The notes beneath the pieces are model-generated. The model saw only the letters and a program-made list of their open reading frames with translations, was not told where the DNA came from and made no database searches. From Dinoroseobacter sp049801095 (GTDB lineage: Bacteria; Pseudomonadota; Alphaproteobacteria; Rhodobacterales; Rhodobacteraceae), in the NCBI RefSeq assembly GCF_049801095.1, contig NZ_JBNAGH010000011.1:18747-82746 (forward strand): DNA of 64,000 nt, in the 5' to 3' direction. Positions within the stretch are counted from its first letter, which is position 1. Every line of letters begins with the position of its first letter. Below, one piece after another: positions 43,542 through 51,652 of the stretch. The position numbers were made by a program, and so were the translations under genes.

Positions 43542-44834
43542 ATGAGAGTTTTGTCTCTTGGCGTGGGCTGTTTCCTGGCCTGCGCATTGCCGTCCCTCGC
43601 CTGCGATCTGCCTGAAACCCGACCCAGTCACCTGTCATTTGAGCCTGCAGCGGGGTTCGATACCGAGAAATTCGCGAAGCGTGTGCGCCGCGAATTGGGC
43701 GATGGCTTCATGGGCTACGCCGTCTCTCTCCGCGATGTGGGCGGCGATCTGATCGCGCAGATCAACGCCGGCTATGCCCGCACCCCCTGCGAGCCCGGCG
43801 GCGCGCAGCGGTTCAACGGCAAGACCCAAAGCCCGATCGGCTCGGTCAGCAAAGCCTTCACCGCGGCCCTGGCCATTCACCAGGCGGAACTGCTGCCAGG
43901 GCTCTCGCTGGAGGATCCCTTCGTCGACTATCTGCCTGAGAAATGGCGGGCCCAGGTTCACCCGACCTTGGCCCGGGTGACCTTGCGCGAAATGCTCCAG
44001 CATCGGGCCGGGTTCGCCCATTCCGGCAAGACGCTGTTCGGCCATGACTATGGCTATCTCGACCGGCTTCGGCTCGGCGAGGAAAGCTACCTCGTGCGCG
44101 CGGCAAACCTCGCCAAGGGCGAGAGCGACTGCGTCCCCGCCCCGAGCTTTGTCATCGAAACGCTCCCCCCTGCGGTAACGGGGGCATCCGAAACCCAGAG
44201 GATCGACTGGTCCTTCAGACGTTGCTACGCCAATGCAAGCCTCGCGCTCTGGAACTACTCCACCGCGTCCCTGCATCCCGCCACCTGGGCCCGGATCGAG
44301 GACACGCTGAACACGGAGATCCCCTATGGGATTGCGGTGCGGCGGACAGCGCAACTGCAATACCGCAAGATGGCCCGGGAGAAGATCTTTGAGCCTGCCG
44401 GGGTGATTGCGGGGTGCAACCGGCCGCATCAGACCGAGAATTACGCCCATGTGTATGATGACCGCGCGGACGAGCGCGGGCGCGATCCGACCGGCGAGGA
44501 ACAGAAATGCGCCGTGGGCGGGTGGCTGATCTCGACCCAGGGGCTGACCTCCGCCCTGCACCGCATTGTCCACACCCGTGACGTTGTGGACGACAACTAC
44601 AGCGCCATGTTTCTCAAGAGCAGCGCTCGTCTCGTGTTCTCGAATGCCGAGACGATGTCCGACGGTGTCGCCGTGCGCCATGGGGGCAGCCGCTGGGGCG
44701 GCAAGGCCAAGGCGGTGATATTTGCCTTGCCGAACGGGATGGTGGCTGCGGGGATCGTGAACTCCTCGAAGACCGGCGATGGCGTGGGGGTGGAGGCCGC
44801 GATCCGGGCGGCCTACGAAGCTGCGCTGCCCTGA
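43542..44834 (+). CDS. Beta-lactamase-fold serine hydrolase
   Basis: A 430-residue protein with a Sec signal peptide (cleavage after LACALPSLAC region, about residue 20). Class C/penicillin-binding features: SVSK (SxxK nucleophile region about residue 101), YANAS (YxN) in the middle, and a late RHGGSRWGG in place of KTG. Such proteins include esterases and peptidases; true beta-lactam hydrolysis is not shown by the sequence. Confidence 0.82.
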   Translation: MRVLSLGVGCFLACALPSLACDLPETRPSHLSFEPAAGFDTEKFAKRVRRELGDGFMGYAVSLRDVGGDLIAQINAGYARTPCEPGGAQRFNGKTQSPIGSVSKAFTAALAIHQAELLPGLSLEDPFVDYLPEKWRAQVHPTLARVTLREMLQHRAGFAHSGKTLFGHDYGYLDRLRLGEESYLVRAANLAKGESDCVPAPSFVIETLPPAVTGASETQRIDWSFRRCYANASLALWNYSTASLHPATWARIEDTLNTEIPYGIAVRRTAQLQYRKMAREKIFEPAGVIAGCNRPHQTENYAHVYDDRADERGRDPTGEEQKCAVGGWLISTQGLTSALHRIVHTRDVVDDNYSAMFLKSSARLVFSNAETMSDGVAVRHGGSRWGGKAKAVIFALPNGMVAAGIVNSSKTGDGVGVEAAIRAAYEAALP

Positions 44835-44849
44835 TGGGGCTTGTGCGCT

Positions 44850-45743
44850 TCAGGCTGTTGAGGCGGTCTGTTCCGCTGCAGGCGCCTCCTGATCCTTGCA
44901 CGCTCGTTCGTCGAAATGCGCCGCGAGCCGCTTGGTTCCGCGAGGTGGGGCGGTCATGTCCTGCCCCAAGGCGCTGAGGAAGAACAGTGCCGGTCCGTGG
45001 ATATGGGCCGGTGTCACCCAAGGCAGCAGCTTGATCGCTGCGCCCCGGATCCAGTCTGGCAGGTGCGTGATCCGGGCCGGGCGCCCTAGGGCGGCGAAGG
45101 CCGCTTCGGCCAGCTCTGTCTGGGTGAAGATATCGGGTCCACCGACCGGGACAAACTCCCGGTTCTCGGCAATGGCCGCTGCGATCTCACTGGCGAGATC
45201 TGCGCCGTCAATCGGGTTCAGGCGCAAGGTCCCATTGCCAAAGAGCCAGACCCGTCCCGCCCGCGCCATGGCGAGAAAGTCGCCCATATCCGAGAAGAAC
45301 CCCGAAGGCGCGATGATGGTCGAACGGATGGGCGCCGCCGACAACCGCTCGGCAAAGGCTTGCTTTGCGGCGGCCAGGGGGACATTGGGCATCTTGTCGG
45401 CGTTCAGCACATGGACATAGGCGAACTGCGGTACACCGTTGGCGAGCGCCTCGGTCAACAGGTTCAGGTTCGCCTGATAGTCCACATCCCAATAGCCCAG
45501 CCCATCGCGCTGGCGTGTGATCCCGAGGCTTGAAACCACGAGGTCGACGCCTTGCATGATCCCCTTGAGACTGTCCGGATCAGTGGCCTCCCCTTCGAAG
45601 AAATCATGGGCGGGCAGGTTTGCGGCTCGCGCCTTGGCGGCGTTGCGCACGAGGGCGCGCACATGCCAGCCATTGGCTGCGTACTTCTCCACTATATGGC
45701 GGCCGAGATAGCCGGTCGCCCCAGCGACAAGAACGGTTTTCAT
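44850..45743 (-). CDS. NAD(P)-binding atypical SDR oxidoreductase
   Basis: A 297-residue protein of the NmrA/atypical SDR type: VLVAGATGYLGRHIVEKYAA at the N-terminus, VVSSLGI and FAYVHVLNADK mid-way (no canonical YxxxK). Last gene of the TetR-controlled cluster, 25 bp behind the flavodoxin-fold gene. AAAGGAG precedes the ATG. Confidence 0.85.
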   Translation of the reverse strand: MKTVLVAGATGYLGRHIVEKYAANGWHVRALVRNAAKARAANLPAHDFFEGEATDPDSLKGIMQGVDLVVSSLGITRQRDGLGYWDVDYQANLNLLTEALANGVPQFAYVHVLNADKMPNVPLAAAKQAFAERLSAAPIRSTIIAPSGFFSDMGDFLAMARAGRVWLFGNGTLRLNPIDGADLASEIAAAIAENREFVPVGGPDIFTQTELAEAAFAALGRPARITHLPDWIRGAAIKLLPWVTPAHIHGPALFFLSALGQDMTAPPRGTKRLAAHFDERACKDQEAPAAEQTASTA

Positions 45744-45768
45744 ATCAATCTCCTTTGAAAATGGCGGG

Positions 45769-46356
45769 CTAGGCAGCCTTGAGGCCCAGTTTGCGGACCT
45801 GATCCTGCCAGCGGGAAATGGTTGAGCGGCTTGGGTGGCTCGCCTCGGCAAACTGGCTGACGCGGGTCGGCTTGATCCCGACGAAGCCAAAGATTTGGCA
45901 GCGCAGCTGGGTCAAGATCGCGTTGTGATAGACGAGGCGGAGCAGCCAGCTCTGGGTGTCCGACGTGAGCAGGACCCGGGCCGTGCGCCCGGCAAACATC
46001 GGACGTGGCAGGCCAAACCGGCGGCTGCGTGTGTCGAAAGCGCGGCCGGGCAGGAGCGCCCGGTCAAAAAGCCCCTTGAGTTTCGCCGGGAGCCCGCCCC
46101 ACCACATAGGCGTCGCAAGCACCACATGCTCACTCCACTCGATATCGCGCAGCACGCCGTCCAGAGAGGGTTCGAGCGGCTTGAGGGTCTGGTACCCACC
46201 TTCGCCAAAATCGCTGTCGAATGACAGATCCGGCAGATGGGCGATGCGAACCTCGTGGCCCGCTTGGGCGGCGCCTTCGGCGTAGCTGAGCGCGAGGGCG
46301 CGCGAGAGGGAGGTCGCGCCGGGGTGGCCGTTCAGGATGAAGATACGTTTGGTCAT
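45769..46356 (-). CDS. Flavodoxin-fold NAD(P)H:quinone oxidoreductase-like protein
   Basis: A 195-residue protein: FILNGHPGATSLSRALALSY is the FMN phosphate loop region and ATPMWWGGLPAKLKGLFDRA is the hallmark of the NQO1/KefF family. Reduces quinones or electrophiles. ATGA overlap with the small exported protein upstream. Confidence 0.88.
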   Translation of the reverse strand: MTKRIFILNGHPGATSLSRALALSYAEGAAQAGHEVRIAHLPDLSFDSDFGEGGYQTLKPLEPSLDGVLRDIEWSEHVVLATPMWWGGLPAKLKGLFDRALLPGRAFDTRSRRFGLPRPMFAGRTARVLLTSDTQSWLLRLVYHNAILTQLRCQIFGFVGIKPTRVSQFAEASHPSRSTISRWQDQVRKLGLKAA

Positions 46357-46574
46357 TGGGCGTCTCCGACATTCGATCGCGCGACAGTCTCGAGGGTGAA
46401 CTGGCAGGAGGCGGGAGCCGGGCTGCCAATCAAGGCATCGCTCAAGCGGAGAAGCGCGGCGGGGCTCTGCGCAGCATCGGCGCTGCAGACTGTGTCCTCT
46501 GCATAGCCCGAGGTCAGGGCGATCAGGGCCGTGAGGGTGAGGGTTTTCAGGTTTTCCATGGGTTTGACTTTCAC
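46353..46574 (-). CDS. Small exported protein, unknown
   Basis: A 73-residue protein (68 from ATG 46559) with a signal peptide (LKTLTLTALIALTSGYA) and two Cys in the mature part. The GTG at 46574 overlaps the previous stop (GTGA), suggesting coupling; ATG 46559 is the alternative start. No family recognised. Confidence 0.65.
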   Translation of the reverse strand: MKVKPMENLKTLTLTALIALTSGYAEDTVCSADAAQSPAALLRLSDALIGSPAPASCQFTLETVARSNVGDAQ

Positions 46575-47203
46575 GAGTGGGCGCTGTCAGGGCTGGGGGC
46601 GTAGGGCTCTTCGCGCACCGCATGGCCCATCACCATCTTCACGAAGAGGCAGGGGATGACCCATTCGAGCCCGGGGCCCAGGGGCAGCAGGTCGATGGCT
46701 GCGATCATGGCGAGCACGGTGAGGAGCGTGGCCATCGCGCGCTGCAGATAGAGCGGTGTGGCCAAGGTCAGCCAGACGGCCAATTGCAAGAGGGCGTACC
46801 AGATCAGAGCGGCTTGAACGGATCCTCCGAGCAGCCAGGCCGCCAGGATCGGGTGAATATGCAGCGCCGTGAAGATCGGCGCGGATTTCACTGCGCGGAT
46901 CGTGACTCCTTCCCGAGGTTTGGCGGGTGTGTGTTCGAAACGCTTGCAGGAGTTGAGCATGTTCGCCGCAGCCCCACCGCCAATGTCATAGGCAAAAAAG
47001 ACCAGCACGGCCCATTGCCAAGGCGCGCTGATCGGCAAGGCGCCCTGGGCCGAGGCCCAGACCAGCAGGGCGGTGACAAGGGCCGCGCCGCCATGGCCGA
47101 GCCAGCGCTCGGCCCGCGTTGCGCCGCTGCCGATCAGCGGGTCCGTTGCGCCGGAATACGCCCACCGGATCGGGGGCAGGGTGGAGGGAGAATACGTTGA
47201 CAT
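46571..47203 (-). CDS. Multi-pass membrane protein, unknown
   Basis: A 210-residue protein with about five to six helices (for example about 37-53, 62-80, 112-130, 135-150, 155-175). No family recognised. Start ATG 47203 with AGGGA upstream; one TetR-type operator (47217-47236) lies directly before it. Confidence 0.72.
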   Translation of the reverse strand: MSTYSPSTLPPIRWAYSGATDPLIGSGATRAERWLGHGGAALVTALLVWASAQGALPISAPWQWAVLVFFAYDIGGGAAANMLNSCKRFEHTPAKPREGVTIRAVKSAPIFTALHIHPILAAWLLGGSVQAALIWYALLQLAVWLTLATPLYLQRAMATLLTVLAMIAAIDLLPLGPGLEWVIPCLFVKMVMGHAVREEPYAPSPDSAHS

Positions 47204-47216
47204 GATCAATCCCTTC

Positions 47217-47236
47217 ATGACTGGACGTTCGGTCAA
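47217..47236. promoter_or_regulatory. TetR-type operator, site 3
   Basis: ATGACTGGACGTTCGGTCAA, an imperfect copy of the perfect palindrome at 47673-47700, 14 bp before the 210-aa membrane protein gene. Confidence 0.7.
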
Positions 47237-47260
47237 AATCCTTGAGTGAAAATCGGGCGC

Positions 47261-47626
47261 TCAGAAGCCGTGCAACCCCTTGGCCCATTGCAGGCCGATC
47301 ATCGCGCCTTTGAGCCGTGGCAGCAGGTAGAGCGAGAGGGCGATGGCCAAGACCGACAAGCCCGATGCCATCACGGCCGGATGCAGATCCCAGAGCCTGT
47401 AGAGCGGGACCATCGGGGGCACCACGATATGGCCTACGATCACGATGGTCAGATAGGCGGGCCCGTCATCCGCGCGCTGCACGCTCAGGTCCAGCCCGCA
47501 GGCCTCGCATTGCGGCGCGACCGCCAAGCGGCCCGAGAAAAGCCGGCCTTTGCCGCAGCGCGGGCAGGTGCGCCGCCAGCCGCGCAAGAGGGCGGGTTTG
47601 GTCTGTCTCTCTGTCACAGTCTCCAT
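47261..47626 (-). CDS. DUF983 family membrane protein
   Basis: A 121-residue protein: CPRCGKGRLFSG near residue 22 and CEACG (zinc ribbon), then two helices (about 58-78 and 86-104). That is the DUF983 layout, common near cytochrome oxidase genes in alphaproteobacteria. GGAGG precedes the ATG. First gene leftward of the TetR operator region. Confidence 0.85.
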   Translation of the reverse strand: METVTERQTKPALLRGWRRTCPRCGKGRLFSGRLAVAPQCEACGLDLSVQRADDGPAYLTIVIVGHIVVPPMVPLYRLWDLHPAVMASGLSVLAIALSLYLLPRLKGAMIGLQWAKGLHGF

Positions 47627-47645
47627 GAGATCCTCCGAATCGTTT

Positions 47646-47665
47646 ATGACTGGATGGTCGGTCAT
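47646..47665. promoter_or_regulatory. TetR-type operator, site 2
   Basis: ATGACTGGATGGTCGGTCAT, an imperfect palindrome with the same ATGACTGGA half-site, 19 bp from the DUF983 start. Confidence 0.7.
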
Positions 47666-47672
47666 GTATGTG

Positions 47673-47700
47673 GTTTATGACTGGACGTCCAGTCATAAAC
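47673..47700. promoter_or_regulatory. TetR-type operator, site 1 (perfect 28-bp palindrome)
   Basis: Half-site GTTTATGACTGGAC is followed directly by its exact reverse complement. It lies 39 bp upstream of the TetR start and 46 bp upstream of the DUF983 start. Confidence 0.85.
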
Positions 47701-47738
47701 GTGGAAGACTCCCTCGAAACAGCATATCAAAGGACAAG

Positions 47739-48332
47739 ATGCCAAAAATTGTCGACCGGGAAGAGATGCAACACGCCATTCTCGATTCCGCCATGAAGGT
47801 CTATGCCAAGCGCGGCTATCACGCTGCCACCATTGCCGATGTCGCCAAAGAGGCCGGGCTCGGCAAGGGGACGCTCTATCTCTATTTCAAGAACAAGGAG
47901 GCGATCGCCCTCGCCATGGTCGAGCGGCATTTCAAGGGAATGGAGGATCGGTTCTTTCAGACCGAGAGCCCGGAGACGCTCGATGCCTTTGCCCGCAGCC
48001 TCTCGGAGACCATGAACATCCCCGATGAGCAGGCGCGGTTTATTCGCGTGTTCTTTGAGGTCTTCGGCCCAAGCTTCGCCTCGGACACATTCAGCGCCAA
48101 GGTCGCGGATTTCTTTGACCGGCTCGGGTCTCATTATGCGGATCACATCCGGCACTTGCAGGCCATAGGTCAGATCCGGACGGATGCGGATGCCGCCAAA
48201 CTGGGTCGGGTCTTTGCCAGCCTCATTGACGGCATGATCCTGCATAAGGGCCTTTTCAGTATCTCCTCCGCGCGCCATGACGCCTTGCGGCGCGAGGCGC
48301 TGGAGATGTTCGTGCGGGGTCTCGTGGCCTAG
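47739..48332 (+). CDS. TetR family transcriptional regulator
   Basis: A 197-residue protein: TetR_N HTH (AKRGYHAATIADVAKEAGLG, then KGTLYLYFKNKEAI) and a C-terminal ligand/dimer domain. Divergent from DUF983; three related operators in the intergenic and downstream space point to autoregulation and control of the leftward genes, down to the SDR. Ligand unknown. Confidence 0.92.
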   Translation: MPKIVDREEMQHAILDSAMKVYAKRGYHAATIADVAKEAGLGKGTLYLYFKNKEAIALAMVERHFKGMEDRFFQTESPETLDAFARSLSETMNIPDEQARFIRVFFEVFGPSFASDTFSAKVADFFDRLGSHYADHIRHLQAIGQIRTDADAAKLGRVFASLIDGMILHKGLFSISSARHDALRREALEMFVRGLVA

Positions 48333-48337
48333 CCCGC

Positions 48338-48838
48338 TCAGACCGGGAGCGGGCCCGTCATGCTCTCGAGCACGCCATCCCGGCGGACCAGCTTATGCCA
48401 GAGTGCGCCCGCCAGATGCGCCAGCAACAGAAGCGGCAGGATGGTCAAAGCCAGTTCGTGCAGGCCGATCATGGCCGCAAGGACCACGCCGCTCAGAACC
48501 GGGGTGGCATAGGCAAAGGCGATGCCCAGCCCGGACAACACGACCCCGAAGACGCCGACATACAGCCCGGTGTGAACGAGGCGGGCTGCCGAATGCTCCC
48601 ATCCCGGGGCGCTCTCCGGCAAGCGGCTCGCCCCCGCGACGACCTTGGTCCAGATCAATCGCAGCAGGAACACCACGCCCAGAGCCGTGGCAAAGCCGAT
48701 TTCGAAGCGAAAGAGCGCGGGATCGGCGAGCTGAGTGACAGAGTCCAGCCCTTAGACATAGCCGAACGCCAGCAAGGTCGCCGAGACCCAGTGCAGGGTC
48801 TTGGTCACAAATCCATGGGGCGCGGCGGTCCGGGTCAT
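48338..48838 (-). pseudogene. Cytochrome b561 interrupted by an in-frame stop
   Basis: ATG 48838 opens MTRTAAPHGFVTKTLHWVSA, with a haem-ligand-like His in the first helix, and meets TAA at 48752-48754 (codon 29). The same frame then continues for 137 more codons through the remaining three helices of a cytochrome b/b561-type protein, including LVHTGLYVG and LHELALTILPLLLLAHLAGA with conserved His. Either an inactivated gene or a sequence error. Neighbours (PepSY, two-component system) commonly accompany such cytochromes. Confidence 0.75.
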
Positions 48839-48902
48839 CTCATCTCTCGTTGGCTTGGGAAGAACAGGGGGCGGTGGCGCCCCCATGGGTCTGGGGCTCT
48901 GC

Positions 48903-49115
48903 TTAGGCAGAGGGGGTGGTCTCGGCCTTGGCCAGCTCGTCCTCGGCCAGCTTCGTCACGAAGGGCGCGGCCAGAATGCCGAGGCCCAGGGCGATCAGTC
49001 CGCCCATGGCCAGCACGGCCAGAACACCAAGGCCCAGCCCGGCCAACGCGCCGCCCACCAGCAGAACAACAGCGCCGGCGAGGATCGAGGTCATCTTGTT
49101 GAAGAAAGAGGTCAT
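48903..49115 (-). CDS. Small two-helix membrane protein
   Basis: A 70-residue protein with two long hydrophobic, Gly/Ala/Leu-rich helices (about 12-55) and a short acidic tail. GGAG precedes ATG 49115. A 14-base sequence shared with the PepSY promoter region lies 75 bp upstream. No family recognised. Confidence 0.7.
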   Translation of the reverse strand: MTSFFNKMTSILAGAVVLLVGGALAGLGLGVLAVLAMGGLIALGLGILAAPFVTKLAEDELAKAETTPSA

Positions 49116-49189
49116 ATCAGGGTCTCCAGTCATCTCTGTGTTTCGATGAAACTGATATGGAGGCCCGCTTTTACGGAGGCCTGACCGCA

Positions 49190-49206
49190 AGTTTACAATT
49201 CTGCAA
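49190..49206. promoter_or_regulatory. Shared motif, copy 2 (possible response-regulator site)
   Basis: AGTTTACAATTCTG followed by one mismatch and AA, identical over 14 bases to the copy at 51619. Overlaps the kinase stop and lies upstream of the 70-aa membrane protein gene. Confidence 0.45.
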
Positions 49207-50476
49207 ACTTCAAACTGACCCGCAGCCCGCTCGGTTGGTTCTCGGCCAGAACGAGCTTTGCGCTATGGCGGTCGGCCACAGCGCGGACCAGGGCGAGGCC
49301 AAGCCCGCTGCCATCGCTCTGACGCGCGGCGTCGAGTCGGACCATGGGCTTGATGATGTCGCCATAGTGGGCCGGATCCACGCCCGCGCCATTATCCGCG
49401 ACCCCGATCTCGGCCCCACGGGCAAAGAGCGTGATCTCCTGCCCGCCATAGACCAGTGCGTTCTGGATCAGGTTGGCCATGGCCTGGATCAGCATCTGGC
49501 GATCCGCCGTGACCGTTGCAGACCCTGCGGTGTCGAGGATCGGGCGCTTCTCCTCCTCCTCGATCACGGGGCCAAAGATCTCGGCCAACTCCTCCACAAG
49601 GGCGCCCAGATCCACGGGTTCGAATCCGTCGCGGCCTTGTCCGGCCTCGATCCGGGCCACGCGCATGATCGTGTCGAAGATGCCCGATAGCCGCGCGGCC
49701 TCCTCCAGGGCGGCACCCCGTTCCGGCCCCTCTGGCAGGGCTTCCAGCCGGGCGCGCAGGCGCGCGAGGGGCGTGCGCAGGTCATGGGCGAGGCTCGCGC
49801 TGAGATTACGGGTCTGGGCGACGAGGCGTTCCAGCTCAACCGCCGTTTCGTCCAGTTGCCGGGCGATATCGTCCAGATCGTCCACGGTTCGGGTGCTGCC
49901 CGTGCGCGCCTGCAGGTCACCGGCGGCGAGCCGGTCCAGCGTAACCGTGATCGTCATCATCCGTCGTTGCGCCACAAGCCCGATACCAAGCCCCAGCGCG
50001 AGGTTCACGCAGAGCACGAGTGCCGCCGTGACCCAGAGCACACCGCCCAGAAGCTCCAGCGCTTCGTCGCTGTCATCCAGCGGCAGCGCCAGCAGCACGG
50101 GCGTCCCACCGCTATCGGGCGCGACCATCACGCGCCACTCCTCGGAGCGGCGGAAATCATCGCGCAGGCTGACCGTGCCGCCACCCCGCGCTGCGACGCG
50201 CGCAAAGGCGGGCGGCAGATCGCCGAGCGCGTCCACCGGGCGGACGATGACGGCGAAGGACTCGCTTGGCACTTCGTTGATCTGCATGGCGGCTGCAAGC
50301 CCGGCGAGGGAATCGTCGATCCGGCGCAAAAGCGCGTCGCGCCCAATGCTCAGCGCGATCAGGATGGCGATGACCATCCCAAGCGTGAAGATCCCCGACA
50401 AGAGCAGGGTGAGCCGCAGGGTCGAGGACCGCCGCAGCCAGCGTAGCCTGTCGATCAGGCTAGCGACCAAAGACAT
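49193..50476 (-). CDS. Sensor histidine kinase
   Basis: A 427-residue inner-membrane kinase: helix 1 (about 23-45), a periplasmic loop, helix 2 (about 145-165), HAMP (about 168-220), H-box LAHDLRTPLARLRARLE, then N-box NLIQNAL, G1 VADNGAGV and G2 GSGLGLALV. Overlaps the regulator gene by 17 bp. Its signal is unknown; PepSY context hints at envelope or metal stress. Confidence 0.92.
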   Translation of the reverse strand: MSLVASLIDRLRWLRRSSTLRLTLLLSGIFTLGMVIAILIALSIGRDALLRRIDDSLAGLAAAMQINEVPSESFAVIVRPVDALGDLPPAFARVAARGGGTVSLRDDFRRSEEWRVMVAPDSGGTPVLLALPLDDSDEALELLGGVLWVTAALVLCVNLALGLGIGLVAQRRMMTITVTLDRLAAGDLQARTGSTRTVDDLDDIARQLDETAVELERLVAQTRNLSASLAHDLRTPLARLRARLEALPEGPERGAALEEAARLSGIFDTIMRVARIEAGQGRDGFEPVDLGALVEELAEIFGPVIEEEEKRPILDTAGSATVTADRQMLIQAMANLIQNALVYGGQEITLFARGAEIGVADNGAGVDPAHYGDIIKPMVRLDAARQSDGSGLGLALVRAVADRHSAKLVLAENQPSGLRVSLKFAEL

Positions 50477-51143
50477 ATCCTTCGCCACGCCGGGTCCGCA
50501 AAAGCGCCTCTTCGAACGGTTTGTCGATCTTGGCGCGCAACCGGCTGATATGGGTCTCGACCACGCTGGTCGTGGGGTCAAAGCTCATATCCCAGACCTG
50601 CTCCAGCAGCATGGTCCGCGTGACGAGCCGCCCCGGGCGCCGCATGAAATACTCCAGCAGTTTGAACTCTTTGGCCATGAGCTCGATCGTCTGGCCCTGC
50701 CGCTCGCAGCGCCGCGAGAGCAGATCGAGACTCAGATCGCCAAAGCGTAGCACGGTCTGCGCCGCCGCACTTGGCTCCGCCCCTTCGCGCCGCCGCCCCA
50801 GCGCGTTGACCCGCGCCGAGAGCTCCACAAAGGCAAAGGGCTTGGTCAGGTAGTCATCGCCCCCGGCCTCGAACCCTTCGACCCGCGCGTCGACCTCGGC
50901 CAGCGCTGTCAGGAAGAGCGCAGGCGTGGTGTCCTTCGAGGCGCGCAGGGATTTCAGCACCGCGAGCCCGTCCAACCCAGGGACCATTCGGTCGAGAATC
51001 AGGAGCTCGTATTCCGTGCCCATGGCCGCCATCAGTGCGTCCTTGCCATCAGTGAAATGATCCACCGTATGGCCCTCCTCGCGCAGGCCGCCCGCGATCC
51101 AGGGGCCCAGCTGTTTGTCATCTTCGAGAAGCAGAATGCGCAT
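50460..51143 (-). CDS. OmpR-family response regulator
   Basis: A 227-residue protein: receiver (LLEDD acidic pair, phosphoacceptor in LLILDRMVPG, Lys in LTKPF) and a winged-helix DNA-binding domain ending in RTRRGEGYVF. Partner of the downstream kinase. ATG 51143. Confidence 0.95.
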   Translation of the reverse strand: MRILLLEDDKQLGPWIAGGLREEGHTVDHFTDGKDALMAAMGTEYELLILDRMVPGLDGLAVLKSLRASKDTTPALFLTALAEVDARVEGFEAGGDDYLTKPFAFVELSARVNALGRRREGAEPSAAAQTVLRFGDLSLDLLSRRCERQGQTIELMAKEFKLLEYFMRRPGRLVTRTMLLEQVWDMSFDPTTSVVETHISRLRAKIDKPFEEALLRTRRGEGYVFGR

Positions 51144-51244
51144 ACCGTTCCCTAAGCCGGATTGCGGCCAAGGGGAAGTCTGCGCAGGGCGTTCCGGGGC
51201 AGATCTGGATCCGGCAGTGCCGCCGGACCCGAAGGGCAGGAGCG

Positions 51245-51535
51245 TCATCCCTCCTGCTCGATTTCAAGGATCTCGCCGGTCTTTGCCGAGATTTCGATCT
51301 CCGTCTCGGTGCCGTCCGCGGACAGGATCTCGATCTCGTAGATCAGCTGGCCATCATCCCGCTCCAGCTCGGTCTCTTCCACGGTGCCCGGCACTTCGGC
51401 GAGCGCGATTTCGATCGCTTGCGCTTCCGTCAGGCTGGCTTCGGTGCCCAGGCTATGGGCCGAGACGGTCGTCATCAGGCTGGCTGCGCCCAGCAAACCG
51501 ATCAGGGCGCCAGCGGTCAGGGTCTGCGTGTTCAT
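51245..51535 (-). CDS. Exported PepSY-domain protein
   Basis: A 96-residue protein: signal peptide (cleavage about residue 26, VSAHS region) and one PepSY unit (LTEAQAIEIALAEVPGTVEE, then IYEIEILSADGTETEIEISA). Such genes are typical targets of adjacent two-component systems. AGGAGAG precedes the ATG; the shared motif lies 84 bp upstream. Confidence 0.87.
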   Translation of the reverse strand: MNTQTLTAGALIGLLGAASLMTTVSAHSLGTEASLTEAQAIEIALAEVPGTVEETELERDDGQLIYEIEILSADGTETEIEISAKTGEILEIEQEG

Positions 51536-51618
51536 GGTCTCTCTCCTGTGTCGGGGAAGGCCCGTCGCCTTCCGATGCACTGAAGATGGGGGGGCACTGT
51601 TACGCCCCCCTGAGATCC

Positions 51619-51635
51619 AGTTTACAATTCTGTAA
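51619..51635. promoter_or_regulatory. Shared motif, copy 1 (possible response-regulator site)
   Basis: AGTTTACAATTCTG plus TAA; with its surroundings it forms the near-palindrome TTACAATTCTGTAA. Upstream of the PepSY gene. Confidence 0.5.
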
Positions 51636-51652
51636 GGACGTCTTGGGGGGCG

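Noticed and set aside
40931..43543. Minus-strand ORF of 870 codons
   Set aside because: Antisense to acnB, whose identity is certain.
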